Positions 35,101-50,100 of a stretch of 64,000 bases of DNA are shown here, piece after piece; the first letter of the stretch is position 1, and each line of letters starts with the position of its first letter. Made by a program: the position numbers and the translations under genes. This DNA is from Baylisascaris procyonis (Eukaryota > Nematoda > Chromadorea > Rhabditida > Ascarididae). The DNA lies in assembly GCA_037389465.1 (NCBI GenBank), contig JAZARR010000187.1, positions 2,666,001 to 2,730,000 of the forward strand, read 5' to 3'. Under the pieces are notes generated by a model. It was not told the DNA's origin. It ran no database searches and was given only the letters and a program-made list of their open reading frames with translations.

Positions 35101-38100
35101 GACGTTTACTAATGAAATTCGGTGATAGGATATCTAAGTAATGGGTTATCAATATTTGCCTCAAAGGTTTCATCTTAGGCCCAAAAGTTTCATAAACTAA
35201 ATCATCTCACTTCAACGAACAAAAATTTCCCTTAAAAACGTTGACGAGGAAACGTTAGCAATGTTTAGAGCGAAATGCTTTCGGCGAAATTTTCGCGCAA
35301 TTCGTTTGTCATTTTGTCATATTCACATAAATCAGCGAATAATAAAGGGGTGCAAATTTCCAACAAATTCTAGCGCACATTTAATATTGACAGCTTAATT
35401 GCGCGTATAAATAAATTGCTTTTTGAAAGTTCGAATTGATATTTTGTTGTTTATTTTGTTCGCGTTTTTCGCTATTTCTGAAATTTCTCTGCACTAATTT
35501 TTTTCTCACTCTTTCTCTCTGTTTTCAACACTCTTTATTAGCAATTGACCTATTCGTCCTTGAAATAATCGAATATATACATATCAATCAACACAACAAT
35601 TCACTCTATTACACTATTACTGCGTTTCGTAATGAAAAAAAAAAAATACTCCAGCAGTAATCAAGTGGAACACTCGTTAGATGCCAATCATTTTTAGATA
35701 ACACTTTGTTGGTTTGCGGCACTTGTTCAGATGCTTAACTGAGTGGTGAAAGGGGGTGGTAGTGTTAAGGGTTGGTAAAGGAGGAGTGATAGGGGGTATC
35801 AGGGCAAGCGCGATACCCATTCATTTTTTTCAGTACGAATTTCTTCATTTCACTGGCTTTGATGGCTTTTTCACTTCTCTATGGAAGCATTCGGCATGAA
35901 ATCATTGCTGCTAATCGAGCACATATCTCTTTGTTAGCACATTTGTTGACATCCATGAAAAAAGATTTATGCAAATGCATGTCGAAGCCATGTGAAAAAA
36001 TTATAGCTATTTTTTAAAATAATTTATGCAAATTTACGTGCAGTATATGTGAAAAAAAAATTTATGCCAACAGATTTATGCAATATGCAGATTTATGTAG
36101 AGCGCAAATCAAAAAAAGAAAAAACAAACAAACAAACAAATATTTATGCAACAAGGCAAAAAATAAAAATAAAAAAACTGAAAAAGATTCATGAAAATGC
36201 ATGTTGAAGCCATTTGGAAAAAAAAAATTTTTCACGGAAAATTTTCTGGTCAAATGCAAATGGCTTTTGAAAACGTTTTTGCGATCTTTAGGCAATAAAG
36301 CTGGGCAAATATATGGGGAATTTCCTGCAAATAGTTGCCCAGTATGGGATTTTAATGATAGAGTCTATCATTTTTCAATTTTGGCCATAATTAAGTTCAC
36401 ATAAATATAGATTAGAAATGTAATTGGGTAATCGTTGCCAGAATTTATGCGGAAAATGCTGAAACAGTTGTTCAGTTATTCAGAAATGAAATGCGAATAA
36501 AGTATTCTCAAATATTTTCATTGAAAAATTGAGGAAATTTTTTATATATTTTTTCATCACTATCATTTCCATAAATTTTTTTAATTTTCAACATGACCCG
36601 TACTAGTCGATCTAAGAAAAAAAAGAGCTAGGAAAGATATAAATATAATAGCATTTAAATAAATAGATGAATAAATTGGAAAAAGATAATATGTAGAATA
36701 AAATTGCAAATTTTAAAGAGAATAATTCGAAAAGTATTTAAAAATATGAAAATTTTTAACTTACTCTCAATATTTATTTTCTATGAATTTTCATCGAAAA
36801 GTTATTTCATAAAAAAAATTTTTTTTTCACTTATTGAAAAATCGATGATATTGTTGTTTATATATGGATCGGGTATTTTTTTATAATTTTTCATCTTGCT
36901 TCTTTTCAAATAGTTTACTTCTAAAATGCTAATGGAGTTATAGTAAAATTAATGTTATATTTTAAATAAATAGAGAAATAAATATTTGCATTTAGCTGGA
37001 CCACAAGAAATGCAAGGAGGCCTCTCCTTATCAGGCCTATGTCGTGCTGACGAACGAGCATGCGGTAATAACGAATGTGTTAAAGCCGATTATGTATGCG
37101 ATGGAGAGCCCGATTGCAGAGATCGTAGTGACGAGCAAGTAAGTTCAAATTGAAATTCTCTCTGCAAAGAGGAAAAAAAAAGCTTTCAAATTTTTGCATT
37201 TTTTTTTTTCAAAATGAAAAATTTTCATTTCATTACTTTCTAATTACAAGTAATTACTTCAAATGATAAAAAAATTTTTTAATGTTTAAAAGCTTAAGAG
37301 CTAAATTTCTTATATTCTCAATATTTTTAATTTTTTTAATGCATCATAAAGAACCGATGATTTGAATAGTTCATTAATGACTATCATAAAGTATGGAGGA
37401 TACAAATGAGGTGATTTATTATTACGTCTTCTTAGAGAGAATCTTAGTTGATGTCTTTGGTTGATATAGGTTTTCTTTTGGATTTAATCACTGGCAGTAA
37501 GTATAGAAAATAGTCATTACGATCTTCGAGCATTTTTTAACCCCTGCGCACTTTCATTGTCTTTCGTCTGCTCTCTCTTCTTTTACGGGAAATTGTCGTA
37601 GAAAAGGCGGATATCAATAAAAAATTTGAAAAATATTAAGATATGCAAGGAATTAGAAATAAATATGACTCATAATATGGCTGATTTAAAATCAATACAA
37701 TAGCAGAAGTTAATAAGAGAAAAATATAACTAAAAAAAGACATTGCATGAAATTTTTTTAAGAAGAGATGATTTCTTATAGATTCATTGAGCGATAATGA
37801 CGCTTAGAAATTTGATATGTTCCGTTTATGTGGAATATTTTAAAGCTTCAAAAATATGCGCAGAAATTTAATAGACGGCAGACATACGCAAGGATTGTGT
37901 CTGTAGACAATTGCGTAGAGATTTGTTGCTTCAGACAATTTTGCTAGCGATATTGAGACATTTGAACGGAAATTGAATTGTTTTCGAGAGGCAATTGCTG
38001 AAGGATGTACAACTCATTTCGTCATTCATTACTTTTGCGATACTTCAATGTGACAGAAATGAAGAAATTTTTTTTTGAAAAATTTTTGCCGTTTTTAGGC

Positions 38101-41100
38101 GTTTTTTTTTGTGCTATTTCTGCTGTAAGATGAAAAGTTGTCATGAAATTTCATCAAATAACGATTTTTTTCAGTTGAAAAAAAAAAATTTTTAGAAGAG
38201 TTTTTTTCATCGAAAATATTTTTTATTCATGCGATAATTTCCGAACATTTGCATAGTTTCTTTTTTTTTTTTTCTGAAATTAGTTGTCAACGAAATAATG
38301 AATGAGATCGCTGAAATCTCTGATTAATGGTTATGTTGTTGTCTCAATTGCATACAAATAGACACACAAACAATGTATCCTCTTGTTTCTTTGTGTTCAG
38401 AATTTTATTTAAACAAAGAAATCACAAAATAAACGACTTACTTAAACATTATATTTTATATAATTGCAATATTTCTAATATTTGCAACGAATATTGCAAT
38501 TCGATTTATTGTAAACTGCAAAAAATTAATGATATATTTTTAATAAAAAAAATAAAAAAAAAAAACATGAATGCCTTTGTTAATAATTACAATTTTTCAT
38601 ATTATTGCAATTGCTCAATGAAAGATATAATTCGATTTGCAAACGATCAAACGTTGCTACTAAAATTATGTGAATAGTATTTATAAATGATGAGAATTTT
38701 TATTTTATTTTTTTTAATCTCTTTTATTTTATTTTATTTTATTTTTTTTTTTTTGAAGAATTTATTTTTAATCTCTTTTATTATGAGTTCTTAGTTGTGC
38801 TCTCAAAAAACGATTGCATTTTTTTTTCTTTTGCTCTTTTTCTTTTCAAATGGTTATAGAATTCATTGCAATTTGCCACTGAAAATCAAAAAATGATTTA
38901 CTAGAAGATGAAATTCATCCTTATGAGTATTGAGATCTTAAGGTCATACTAAAAAAACATTACGATTTACGTGAAATATCTAAGAAAATATTAAATACTG
39001 GAAATTTATATTGTAGATATATAACAAAAAAAGTATTACTTTATAGTAAGAGATGAGGGAGTAATTCAAGAGAGGTGAATAAAATTGAATCTCAGAGCTG
39101 CAGTAACGAAATTGCTCAAATCTCTAAGCTTGATTATTTCTACAAATGTTTTTAATAATTAAAAATATTTTCAAGAAAAAAAAACGTCTAATTGCAAATT
39201 TCGAAAAAAATTTTCTTAATTTAATTTCTAAAAAAATTTAAATTCAATATAAATTATTTTTATAGAATTGTCCATCGTTGCGTCAATGCGAACCGAACGA
39301 ATTCAAATGTAACAATGGACGATGTGTGCAAAAAATGTGGTTATGCGATGGTGATGATGATTGTGGTGATAATTCCGATGAACAACAATGTCGACCAAAA
39401 GCATCAGCTGATGGCTGTGGTCCTACCGAATTTCGATGTCGTGATGGACGACAATGTGTCCTATCCAGTTTTCATTGTGATGGAACCAATGATTGCCAAG
39501 ATGGATCAGATGAGGTTTGGTTTTTTTTTTTACCAAGATGAGGTTCTTACGACTCGTTTTATCTATACCTTATGGTAATATTACCGGGCGAGTCTTTCAA
39601 AATTGAATGGTGTCGAATTCTTTGTTTATTTTTCGGTATCAGAGAAGGGGATGAATTTCGAGAAACACCGTGTTTTTTCTTTCAATTCCTATTTTATATA
39701 ACGAAAACTTCCCATCACGGATTTCATATTGCATCCAGAATCGACTAATAAAATTCATGATTCATGATGTTCACATAATTGTTCATGTTATCTTTTTCGA
39801 TTATTGAATAATATATCGAAATAGCAATCATTGAAGCACAAAACTCACGAAAAATACGATCGTAAAAAAATTTGTAATATTTGGTTTAGAAGATGTCTTT
39901 CCATTGGGAAAACTCTGCGAATTACCGTCTATTTATTAAATACAAATCTGTGAGGATTACTAATTCCAAAAATATTTTAATTTTGTTGCCAACCTTTGGG
40001 CACCGATTATTCAAATGAGAACAAGTCGATGAACCGATTACTATTACTCTTTTTAATTGTTCTTCCAGAAATTTTTTCATAACTTTTTATGCTTGTAACT
40101 TTTAACAATGAAAAATTTCTTGGTCTATTTCTGTATTTCTAAAGTGAAACGCTGAATTTGAAAAACATTCAATAATGTGAAATTTTAAAAAAATTTTTTA
40201 AATTTGCTGGATTAAAAAAAAAATCGAACATAGCGCCATTCACGTATTGCGCAAGAGAATGCGAAGAATTTAAAGAAAAGCTTCGATCGCATTTGTGTTT
40301 ATTTTTGAATTTCATTATCACAGATACAATTGAATCGTTTTGCATAATTGGCTGCAATCCTAAAAAAAAATTGACTACTGATTTCTGAATCTCGCATCTC
40401 GTTAAAACACAACGTGGAGGCTAGGAGAATAGACCAAATAAATAATCCAACTCTGATTTTAGTGCTCTTTCTATCATTTTATTCAAAGACAATTCTCATA
40501 CACAAATCATAATAAGTAATAATGGTTGTTAATTTCAGGTTGGCTGCGTACAACCAACAGTTGTCGAAGCACCTGAAACGAACAAGCAAGTTCCAGCCGG
40601 TGGTACTTTCCAATTGACTTGTAGAGCTGTTGCAGTACCTGAGCCGTATATCAATTGGCGTCTAAATTGGGGACCTGTTTGTGATCCACCAAGATGTGTT
40701 CAACATTCTGAAGGTGGTTTGGGTACACTCACCGTCAATAATGCTCAGTAAGCGTTATTTTTTTGTTTTTTGTTTTATATTAATAACCACGTGATGAAGT
40801 TTCTTCATTGATAGATGTATGTTACATTTAATATTTTTACTTGTTGAGAATGCAGTGCGCAATTCGCCAAAGGTTTCGCTATAAAAAAATAGTTTCAGTA
40901 CCCTTATGTAGTTAATAAGTTTATGTTTGTAAAAAGTCATTCGAAATGAGAAGGAAGATGAAGAATTGGAAAGGGAAGAGGGCGGTAATGAATAAATAAA
41001 TAAATAAATGGATAAATAAATAAATAAACAAATAAACAAATAAATGATGTAGCTAAATTAATAGTTCAATTAATTGATTAATTGATTAATTACTTAAATT

Positions 41101-44100
41101 GATGATAAAATGAATAAGTAAATAAAAATTAGGGAAACAATAATTGAATGAATTAAAATTGGATTATAAAAATAAATAAAGATGAGAATAAAACGAATAA
41201 AAGTAGTAAGCATAAGGTGAAGATTCGAAAAAACACTACTAATATTTTTATTTTCTTTGTATTTTCACTTCAATGGTATAGATGATCTCGCGTATACGTA
41301 TATGCGTGCTCTATACGTAAAAAAAGTGGAACGAACTGAAATATTGTTGAAAAGAATTCAAAATGCACTTTTACATCATTTAAAGTACATATTTATATTT
41401 CAATACTTTATTGCTAAAGGTCATTGCTAAAAATTAATTCATGACGCTTTTTTTTTCAAACTGGAAACACCCGAAATTCATCGGTGGCGTGTTTTCCTAA
41501 AATTGAAATACGCAAAATTCATTGATGACGTGTTTTCCTAAAATTGAAATACGCAAAATTCATTGATGGCGGGTTTTCTTAAAATTAGCTTAAATTTTGT
41601 TTCACAAATCAATCATCTCAGCTATAAAATCGTCGAGATATGCGATTTTTGAATTACGCAGCGATAATGTGCATATAGAGATGAGAGAGTATCTTCATTT
41701 CTTTTTAAACAATAATATCCCATTTAGTATCGAGTTGTATCATTGGTGATTGTCGTTTACATCGTCCACTGACATTAACTTTTTTACTATAGGTACATAT
41801 GGGAATTAGTAAGCAAGTGGGAAATCCATTAAACTGGGGGTATATTTTTGTGCGCAAATATTCAATGCGCTATGCGAACAGTGAGTTTTTCGTATTTGCT
41901 GTTTCTAAGATGAGTTCGCAATCTGGTTCGAGTATTTGAGGTGAAGGTTTCATCTATGGATGCCGTTGTTGATGAGAATCGTTTATTTATAGACCACTTG
42001 ATCAAGGTGCCTATACATGCGAAGCAATCAACGTGAAAGGTCGAGTTCTTGCCACTCCAGATTGTATTGTACGAATCGTAAATATTCCAGCACCACCTTA
42101 TGAACCAAGACCTCAACCTCAGGTGCAATGTGATATGGCTGGGTCGGTAAGCCCACAACCTGGTTATGGTGGACAATGCCAATGCAAAGTGAGTCTTATC
42201 TTTTCTTTTCGTTCTTAGATTCTATTTCATTAAGCGTTCATTCTTTTATGATTCGATTGGTTAATTGTTTTATTTCTCACATCGATTTCCTCATATTTCT
42301 CTCCTCTTTTTTTTTCATAATTTTGTGAAATTTGCAAATTTTTTCATAATTAAAAAAAAAATGCCACGAAAAGATGTGAGCATCCATTTGTTTTTAATAT
42401 ATTGTTGAAATTTTTGTTTGCCTATCGTAAGGTTTCCATTCTCATATCTCTTACAAGAGAAGAGAAAAATTGATTAAAAGCATTTGGTGATTACATTGCG
42501 CAAAACGTACTGTTCGTAGTCGGTTTTATTGTGCTCGTCTATCAGTTCTATTGAAAATTTGGCTGCAGCAATGATATAAGCTATAAAGTGACACCAACGA
42601 TTTCTAATGCACTCAGAAGATCTGTTTGGTTGCAGGTATGTCTGATTGAGGGTCTGTCTGGTTGAAGGTCTGTCTGATTGATAGTCTGTCTGATTGCAGA
42701 TGTGTCTGATTCAAAGGATTATCGGTCATCATGGTAATGAAAGCTTCTATCACTAAGAATTTCATCTATGCGACATCTTATGAACGAATAATTTAATGAA
42801 ATGCTTCAAAGTTTTTTGAAAGTTGCACATAAATTTAATTTCAAAAAAGGAAAAGTTTCAAAACAATAATTCATTTCATCACTGATTGTCGTTGCCTATC
42901 TTCCTTCCTATATGTAATTTACATCTGAGAAACTAAAACTATCACAATTTGATCACATTGATATATTAGCAATATTGGAATCGTTGTAGCTCTTGCGAAT
43001 CTTAAATGTCTATAGGACGTTTGCGCCGTGCAAAGACGGGAGATTGATATGATAGTGCAAACATTCTAATTAACGTTAAAACATAAAGCCTAATGCTTTA
43101 ATATGAGCCTTAATATACGATAGTCTATTTGTCGAGTCACACAGTAGTATTACCTTCAACAACTGCATATTATTTATTAAAAATATCGTACTCAACAAGT
43201 GTTCTATTGTTCAAAATCGCACATCCTTTCAGACCCTTGTAACAGGTCCATCTTGTGATCAATGCGTGCCAGGATCCTATCATTTGCACAACAAAGCACC
43301 GCAAGGATGTCTCAAATGTTTCTGCTTTGGAATAACCGATCAATGCAGATCATCCACATGGTACCGCTCAAAGGTGGGCAGCACATCTTTAATAAATTTT
43401 CAAATTTTAATATCTAATATCAATAATACTTTCAGCTCATATACTACTTATAGATATTTTTGTAGTAATTAAAAAATTGAACAAAAATTGGGTAAATGAA
43501 AGAATATTTGAATTTTTTTAGCCATTTTATATTTAGCCACCTTTCAATGGAATATTAATTAAGCTATTAGTGAGTGATACAACTTACAACTGTTATGATT
43601 TAGCGATGATATTTATTTATAATTCCTGAAAAAATTTCCGGGCAAATTAGGATCATCTATTGATCGATATTATTGATGAATTGATTCTTATCGGGGGCTT
43701 ATTTGCAAATAATTGCAAATAATTGCAATTAATGAATATTACATATTGAAGTTTATTGCAATCATGGTTTTATTCGTCAACTAAATTTATTAATATTGGA
43801 ATATTACAATAATTCACTTCTTTTGCATTCTCCCAATCTCTTCGCAATCTTCGGTCGGGCTATCCATTCTATCTCGGCTTATATGATCTCTAAAAAATAG
43901 TGCATGATCTAAAATTTAGTGAATAATTCGTCATACCCTCTAATCGGAAGTGCTAAACAGCAGTGAATAGAATAATACCGCTATCCGCTTATTATTCTTA
44001 TTTTATGCCCCTTTTCCAATTTTTCTATGAATATCTGCTATGTCTGTGCATATCTGTGTGTGTTATTCAGCGTTCATAATGTCTGTACACGATTGCCTAT

Positions 44101-47100
44101 GTCAATCTCTTTGCATTATGTCTGCGTGTGTCTGCGTATGTCTGTCTGTTTGCATTATGTCCGTGCATATATATGTATATCAGCAAATCGATCTGTAACT
44201 ATTCAATAGCTGAAGTGATGAGCACTTAATTTGATAATATGTTGCAATAAAAATTTACAAATTAGTTTCAACGAAAAAATTCGTCTGATATTTGGCGAAG
44301 AAAAAGAGGTTATTTCTTTCATATCGTTACTTATATTGTAACTTTTTTATCATTCGATTTATCAATCAACTGAATCTTTAATCACCTACAATATAATATC
44401 ATTAATATCATTCATAAAATCGTTATAGTTGAAAATTTCCCAAGTTAATAATTAACTCCACGTCTGTATTTCAAATCTATTTTAGCGTTATAAGCCCGAA
44501 AATGTATACCATATTTTTTTCCTAAAATTTTTAAAAATATTTATAATCGTTATTCGAATATAGATTACTAACTTTCTTGAAATTATTCCTTGAATTTGCA
44601 AAATTTCTAAAAATACAACAATAAGTTATTCGATAATAATCCATCCCTACCTTGAATGAAATCAAATTTGAAATTGGTTGTTTTTTTCTGGTAGAATCAT
44701 TTATCACTGAATTTAATTATAATTTCTTGCTCGATTTCTATTTTATTTTTATTCAATAAGTTTCATTAATAAATGTTTATTAACGATACGTCATACAGGA
44801 TGTCGCTTGCGTGAGTTCTTTATTCGTATTTTGTTTGACGAGATTTAATGCATCCATATTCTATCTCTTTTTTTATTATCTCTATTTCATTTTTATTTAT
44901 TCTTCATAATTCTGTATTAAAGAAGAAATTTTTGAATTACTTTTTGCTCATTGTTTAGTTACTCTTGATAGCATTTCAAATTTCGATGAATTTATGGATT
45001 TTTTTTTTGAAAAATTTTCTTCCCACTCTTTCCGTTCATGAAAAACGACTCACCTGCACAATACAATACATGTGTGATAGCACACATAATTACACATAGA
45101 CTTTTTTGATATATATGGAATGACATTCATATTGTACACTTTATGTGTGCGTTTGCTGGGCATAAGGTTATTTGCGCACTGAAAAATGAGTTATTAAATT
45201 TTTTAGTGGTAAATCGATAAACTCTAATTTTTTTCGGCAAAGAAAAAATTTTCAGTGAAGAAATTTGCATTAACTTCATGAAATATGATGTGCAAAGGTC
45301 ATAGAAGGATATCACGAGATAATAATAATAATATTACATCATTAAAATTTCAAATTTTTTTAAAACTTTGAATTTAACTTTTTTTTAAAACAATAAATAT
45401 TTTTTATAAGTAAGCAATCAAACGATGAGCATATATGCATGATTGATTCGATTATTGATTGAAAAAATTTTCACTGATTATTGAAAATTTGATTAATGAA
45501 TAGAAAAAATTCTCTCTTTCTTCAATCTCTCTATTTTTCACATACTCTTTTCAATTTTTATGTCGAAAATTTTACACATTTTTTTTTTCGAAATTGCTAT
45601 CGAAATTTTGAAATGCAATAATTCTTCACCTTTAAATTAAATATCACTTTAATTTTCAATTTTTTTCCCTGCATTATTTGTTTTTTTTCTCTATTCAAAT
45701 GGTATGTGAGTGTTGATTGCTGCACTATGATGAGTTTCTTCTCATCTTCACAATATTGCATGATATTTCTATTTTCCTTTTTCACTTTCTCTCTCCATGT
45801 TCATCTCTGTCTCTATTCTTCTTATGATTTGTTGTGTTTATTGTATTTTTTATTTAAGTGATCGAATTTTCAGGATAAATTAACGTTTAATGGTGATCCA
45901 CAAGGTGTTACACTATCGGATGTTGATGAGAGAGATATCGAACAAACTGCACGATTCGATTATATTTATCCGGGAATGATAACCTATTCAAACGGCTATG
46001 GTGAGGGTGTGAAATATTGGCGAATGCCACAACGATTCCTTGGCAATAAGGTATAAAATTTTGTTTATTTATTTAATATTTAATTATTTATGAGCATTTT
46101 ATTCTCCAATTATAATTTTTTCATGATGTTAGAGGGTTTCTGAATTTTCACTTCTTAGAGGATCAAAAAAATCAAAAAAAAAATTTTCGCGTGAAATCTG
46201 CAATCATTTTGAAAGAATTTCAAAAAATTCTATCAATAAATCTAATAGTTTTAGATATCATTCACTCGAATTAAGTCTTTTCCATACTTTTGCTGGAAAA
46301 TTGGCATTCATTTTAGAATATTCTCCTTCAATGACTCTCTTTTTTCGTATAAAAATAGTTGCAAAAATAAACTAATTTTCGATTTCTTTAAAAATTAGTT
46401 CTTTTTGTTTTTTTTGTCAAAAATATTAGGAAATTAGGAATTAAAATATTTCAATGAACTTTTCAACTTATATAGCCAATTTTTGAAATTTTGAACTTCA
46501 GTGACTCGAAGGCAAGAATTCAAAGAGATTCTGGAAAATTCACAAGGTTGAAATCTTTGTACTTTTCAGCGAGACAGTTACTCTCAAGTAAAAGAGGTCC
46601 GCTTTATTCACTGCACAATTTTTTCATGTTTTTCATTTATGGATGCATTTTGAATTCGTCGTTCAATCAATACATTTTAACAAATAAATTATTGAGATAA
46701 TTGTTACAGCTAAGTTCATATGGTGGCGAGTTGGCGTTCGATATGCAACATTCATGTACCGGTTCTCTTATCAGTGAACCTCTCGTTGTCATCAAGGTAA
46801 TACCAGAAAACCTGAAATTATCGCTACGCTATAATTCTCGTTTCATAATATCTACTGACTATGATAATCCGTTTTTCGGCGACCGGAAATGATAGATTTT
46901 AATTTGTTTATGATAAGATTTTAATTTCGTTAATAAATAAGATGGCGAGCATTTTTGAAAAGCGGATTCACCAATATTTCTAAGGATTGCTTTATGTGTA
47001 CATAAACCATTTCACGATCTCAAAATTCTGGTTTTTAAAATATTTTGTGCTTCACAATTGAATAATTACTGCTCATTAAATTTGATTCATCATTTAAAAT

Positions 47101-50100
47101 GGGTAATAAATAAAGTGGTCATCAAGAGTATGATGCATTTTTAGGGTAATAGAATAACATTGGTACATCGACCTCGTAATGGTGATCGTTCAACGGCTGA
47201 TCGAACTGAACGAATTACGATTGATACCTATGAGGTATATTATTTTCTTTGATTTTCCATTTTTCAACATTTTTTCCTTCCTAGAAAATTTTTTGAATGA
47301 AAATAGTTAGAAATATCAAAAAATATATGCACAGGTGTTTCGATAGTTCAAATTTAAAGTGATTAATATTTTGGAAAATAAGTTATATAAAAGAATTATA
47401 AATAAAGAAACAAAGCAATAGAGTATTTCAAAGAGTATAATTTATAATAGATGAAACGAGATTATTTTGAGGTTATTTTGGCGAAAGAAAAGAGGAGAAG
47501 GGAATAGATTCTGATAACATTAATTTGGAATCGTTATTGGAATTTTGTTCGTATAACTTCGAAAGTACCATAATATTATAGGCAAAACAACATTTTATTA
47601 GATAGTTCTGATAGTACTACCTTGAAATCGAGATATTTTCGTCTTCGTGGAGGTGTTTCTTTTTTTAGAGGGGAGTATACAGAGGCGGAAATACGAATTA
47701 ATTCACAAATTATCGATTGTTTGAGGACAACACTTAGTCTACAGCTCGAGAATGAATCGTAGAAGTGCTTTTAGATGGGAAAAAAGACGGAGATGAAATT
47801 AAAGGGGACGGTGAGGAAAGCTTTAAGGACAATATGGGTGGAGGGGAATTCGAGAGTAGAGTAAGTTGGATTACGTTAGGTTTGTCCTGTAGTATATTAT
47901 TTCCTGAAATTGGTACTCCTGAAGTAGTAAAATGAGCAATGAGATCGCCCAATTTCGTAATTGAAGAACAACTACGAGCATGAAGATGGAAGACCAGCAA
48001 GTCGAGAAGATCTTATGATGGTACTTGCCGACCTGGAATCATTCCTTATTCGTGCAACACATTGTGACGGTCAACGCTCAACTAGGTTAGATTCCTAATA
48101 GATGTTTTGTTTGTTTTTTTTTTACAATTTTCTTTCTTCTCCATTTAAAGCGTTTTCCTCTTCAATGATCGTTTTTTCTTTCTATTCAGAATGTTTTTTT
48201 GACTTTTTTTTTTTAATAAAGATGACTGCTCTCGCTCTGAAATTATACGAAATTATAAAATATTTTAGAATTCATTTGCGGAAAATTTTTGCGTTTTTTT
48301 TTTTAACGCAATATTTCGTCTGTTTATCAAAGCATTTCTTTTGAAAAATTAAAAAAGTTTTATTCAAGTTGAGAGGAATTTTTATATTTTCTTTTCCATA
48401 TTTGTCTATTAGTTTATTTCCTTTTTTTTTTAAATGATATCTCCGTGCTTCTTTTTTTCTCTTCCTTATTTTCCAGTCAATCCTTTCGAATATTTGTTCC
48501 GTGTTTCGATATAGCATGCAACAAATGCAACAATTAAGTCACACATAAATATGATTTTGTTAACGCAGGAAAAATTAGAGACGGCTCTCAATAGGACTAT
48601 CATAGTAGTCTCATATTGCTGTAGTATTTATAAATGTACGATAAAGTTTGCACTAAAAACGATTTATTGACACGCCCGAAATGAACTTATGTTTTTCATA
48701 TGTTTTAAATATTTTTTTCTCGAATGTCTACCGTTATTGCGCATTGATCTTTGGTCTCAATGGTATTGGCTACCACGCTGTTTACTGTACGGTTGGAATG
48801 GCGACTAATTCTTATAGGGGCACATAATTAGATGTTACACTGGGGAATAAATTAAGTTTGAAAAATTAAGTTGGAAAATGGTAATTTTTTAGTCGAATTC
48901 CGTGACCATATACCCACTATATCAGTCAATTATCTTTTATCGAAAACAACTATCATATAGGAAACGATTGATTAATGTAGAGGAGGCACGAGGAGTTATG
49001 CTGTGTTGTTTTCAGTCTCATTTAGAACCATCATTAGGCAGTCTATGTGTCAGAGGGGGGTGAGAGAGGATGAGGTCTGTTCGATTGCATCGTTTTCGCC
49101 CCCCTCCCTTCAGAAAGCACCTTCCCCCATACCTTCCCATAACGAATTCCAAACACAGCATAAGTCCTTTGCTCATTGATTTTATTGATTTTATTCATTA
49201 AATTGTGGACTTTCAATTCGGATTGTATCCGTCAAATTGTGGATTGCAATTATTCAGCTAGAAGCAATGAACAGATGCTAGAATAAAATCACTGTAAGCA
49301 TTACATTACCATCGTGGCTTTAGCAGATGCATATTGCGTATGACCATAGACACTAAAAGCTGATTTGTGAGATAAAATTTTTGGCAAAACGCATCAAAAC
49401 CATTGAGAAGTTTGCTCATTATGCGCTTTTCATAAAACTGACTATGAATAAAAAAAAGAAATTCATTTTATTCAAAATCATCCACTATTTATCGAATAGA
49501 TTTGCATAGTAAATTATTGCACCTTTGCATACATATAACGCTTACTAAAAATGAAAAATCGAAATAAAAATTTTTTATGAGAAATTAGATTTTACGCTCT
49601 CATTGTCGATAATTTAGAATTTATACAATAAATTTCGTCGTCATAGTTTTTATTTTTTTTAAATAATTTTTGAATGAGGAAATCATTAGGCGTCGACATT
49701 TTTAATATGTATATTCCTATATGAAGAGGATGTTTGACCATCAGAATGCATTTCTGTGAAAAAAAAAATTTCTAAAAATTTCTAAAAATTCACCAAAAAT
49801 ATAACGAATTTCAGAAGAAGAAAAAATATTCCATTAACGATGTATTCTTGAAAAATCGTATGAAACTATATAAAAGATGAATTTCTGCCGCGAAACATTG
49901 GAAATATTTTTTTTTCTTGTCCGATGAGTTTTTTTAAAACGAAAAACCTGGTTTATGCAAATAAAATTCCGTACTCTCAGCAGTTTAAAAGATTTGTGAA
50001 TAAGTTTTTGCATATTCTCTGTTTGGACTGTTTTTTTTAAAATAATTTTGGCATTTGCTGTTGAAAAATTTGAAATTCTATTGCGCTGAGGTTATTCAAA

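Larger units (their letters stand above)
40748..41992. other. unc-52: unc-52 intron 6
   Basis: A 1.2-kb intron with an ATAA simple repeat (40991-41045) and a 41-bp tandem repeat (41463-41588). Confidence 0.8.

Noticed and set aside
48476..48545. TTTTCCAG with a phase-compatible open stretch (S)[18 protein letters not shown] and then a stop after unc-52 exon 12
   Set aside because: It would truncate the laminin IV-A domain. The segment is AT-rich and the true continuation at 60483 restores the domain.
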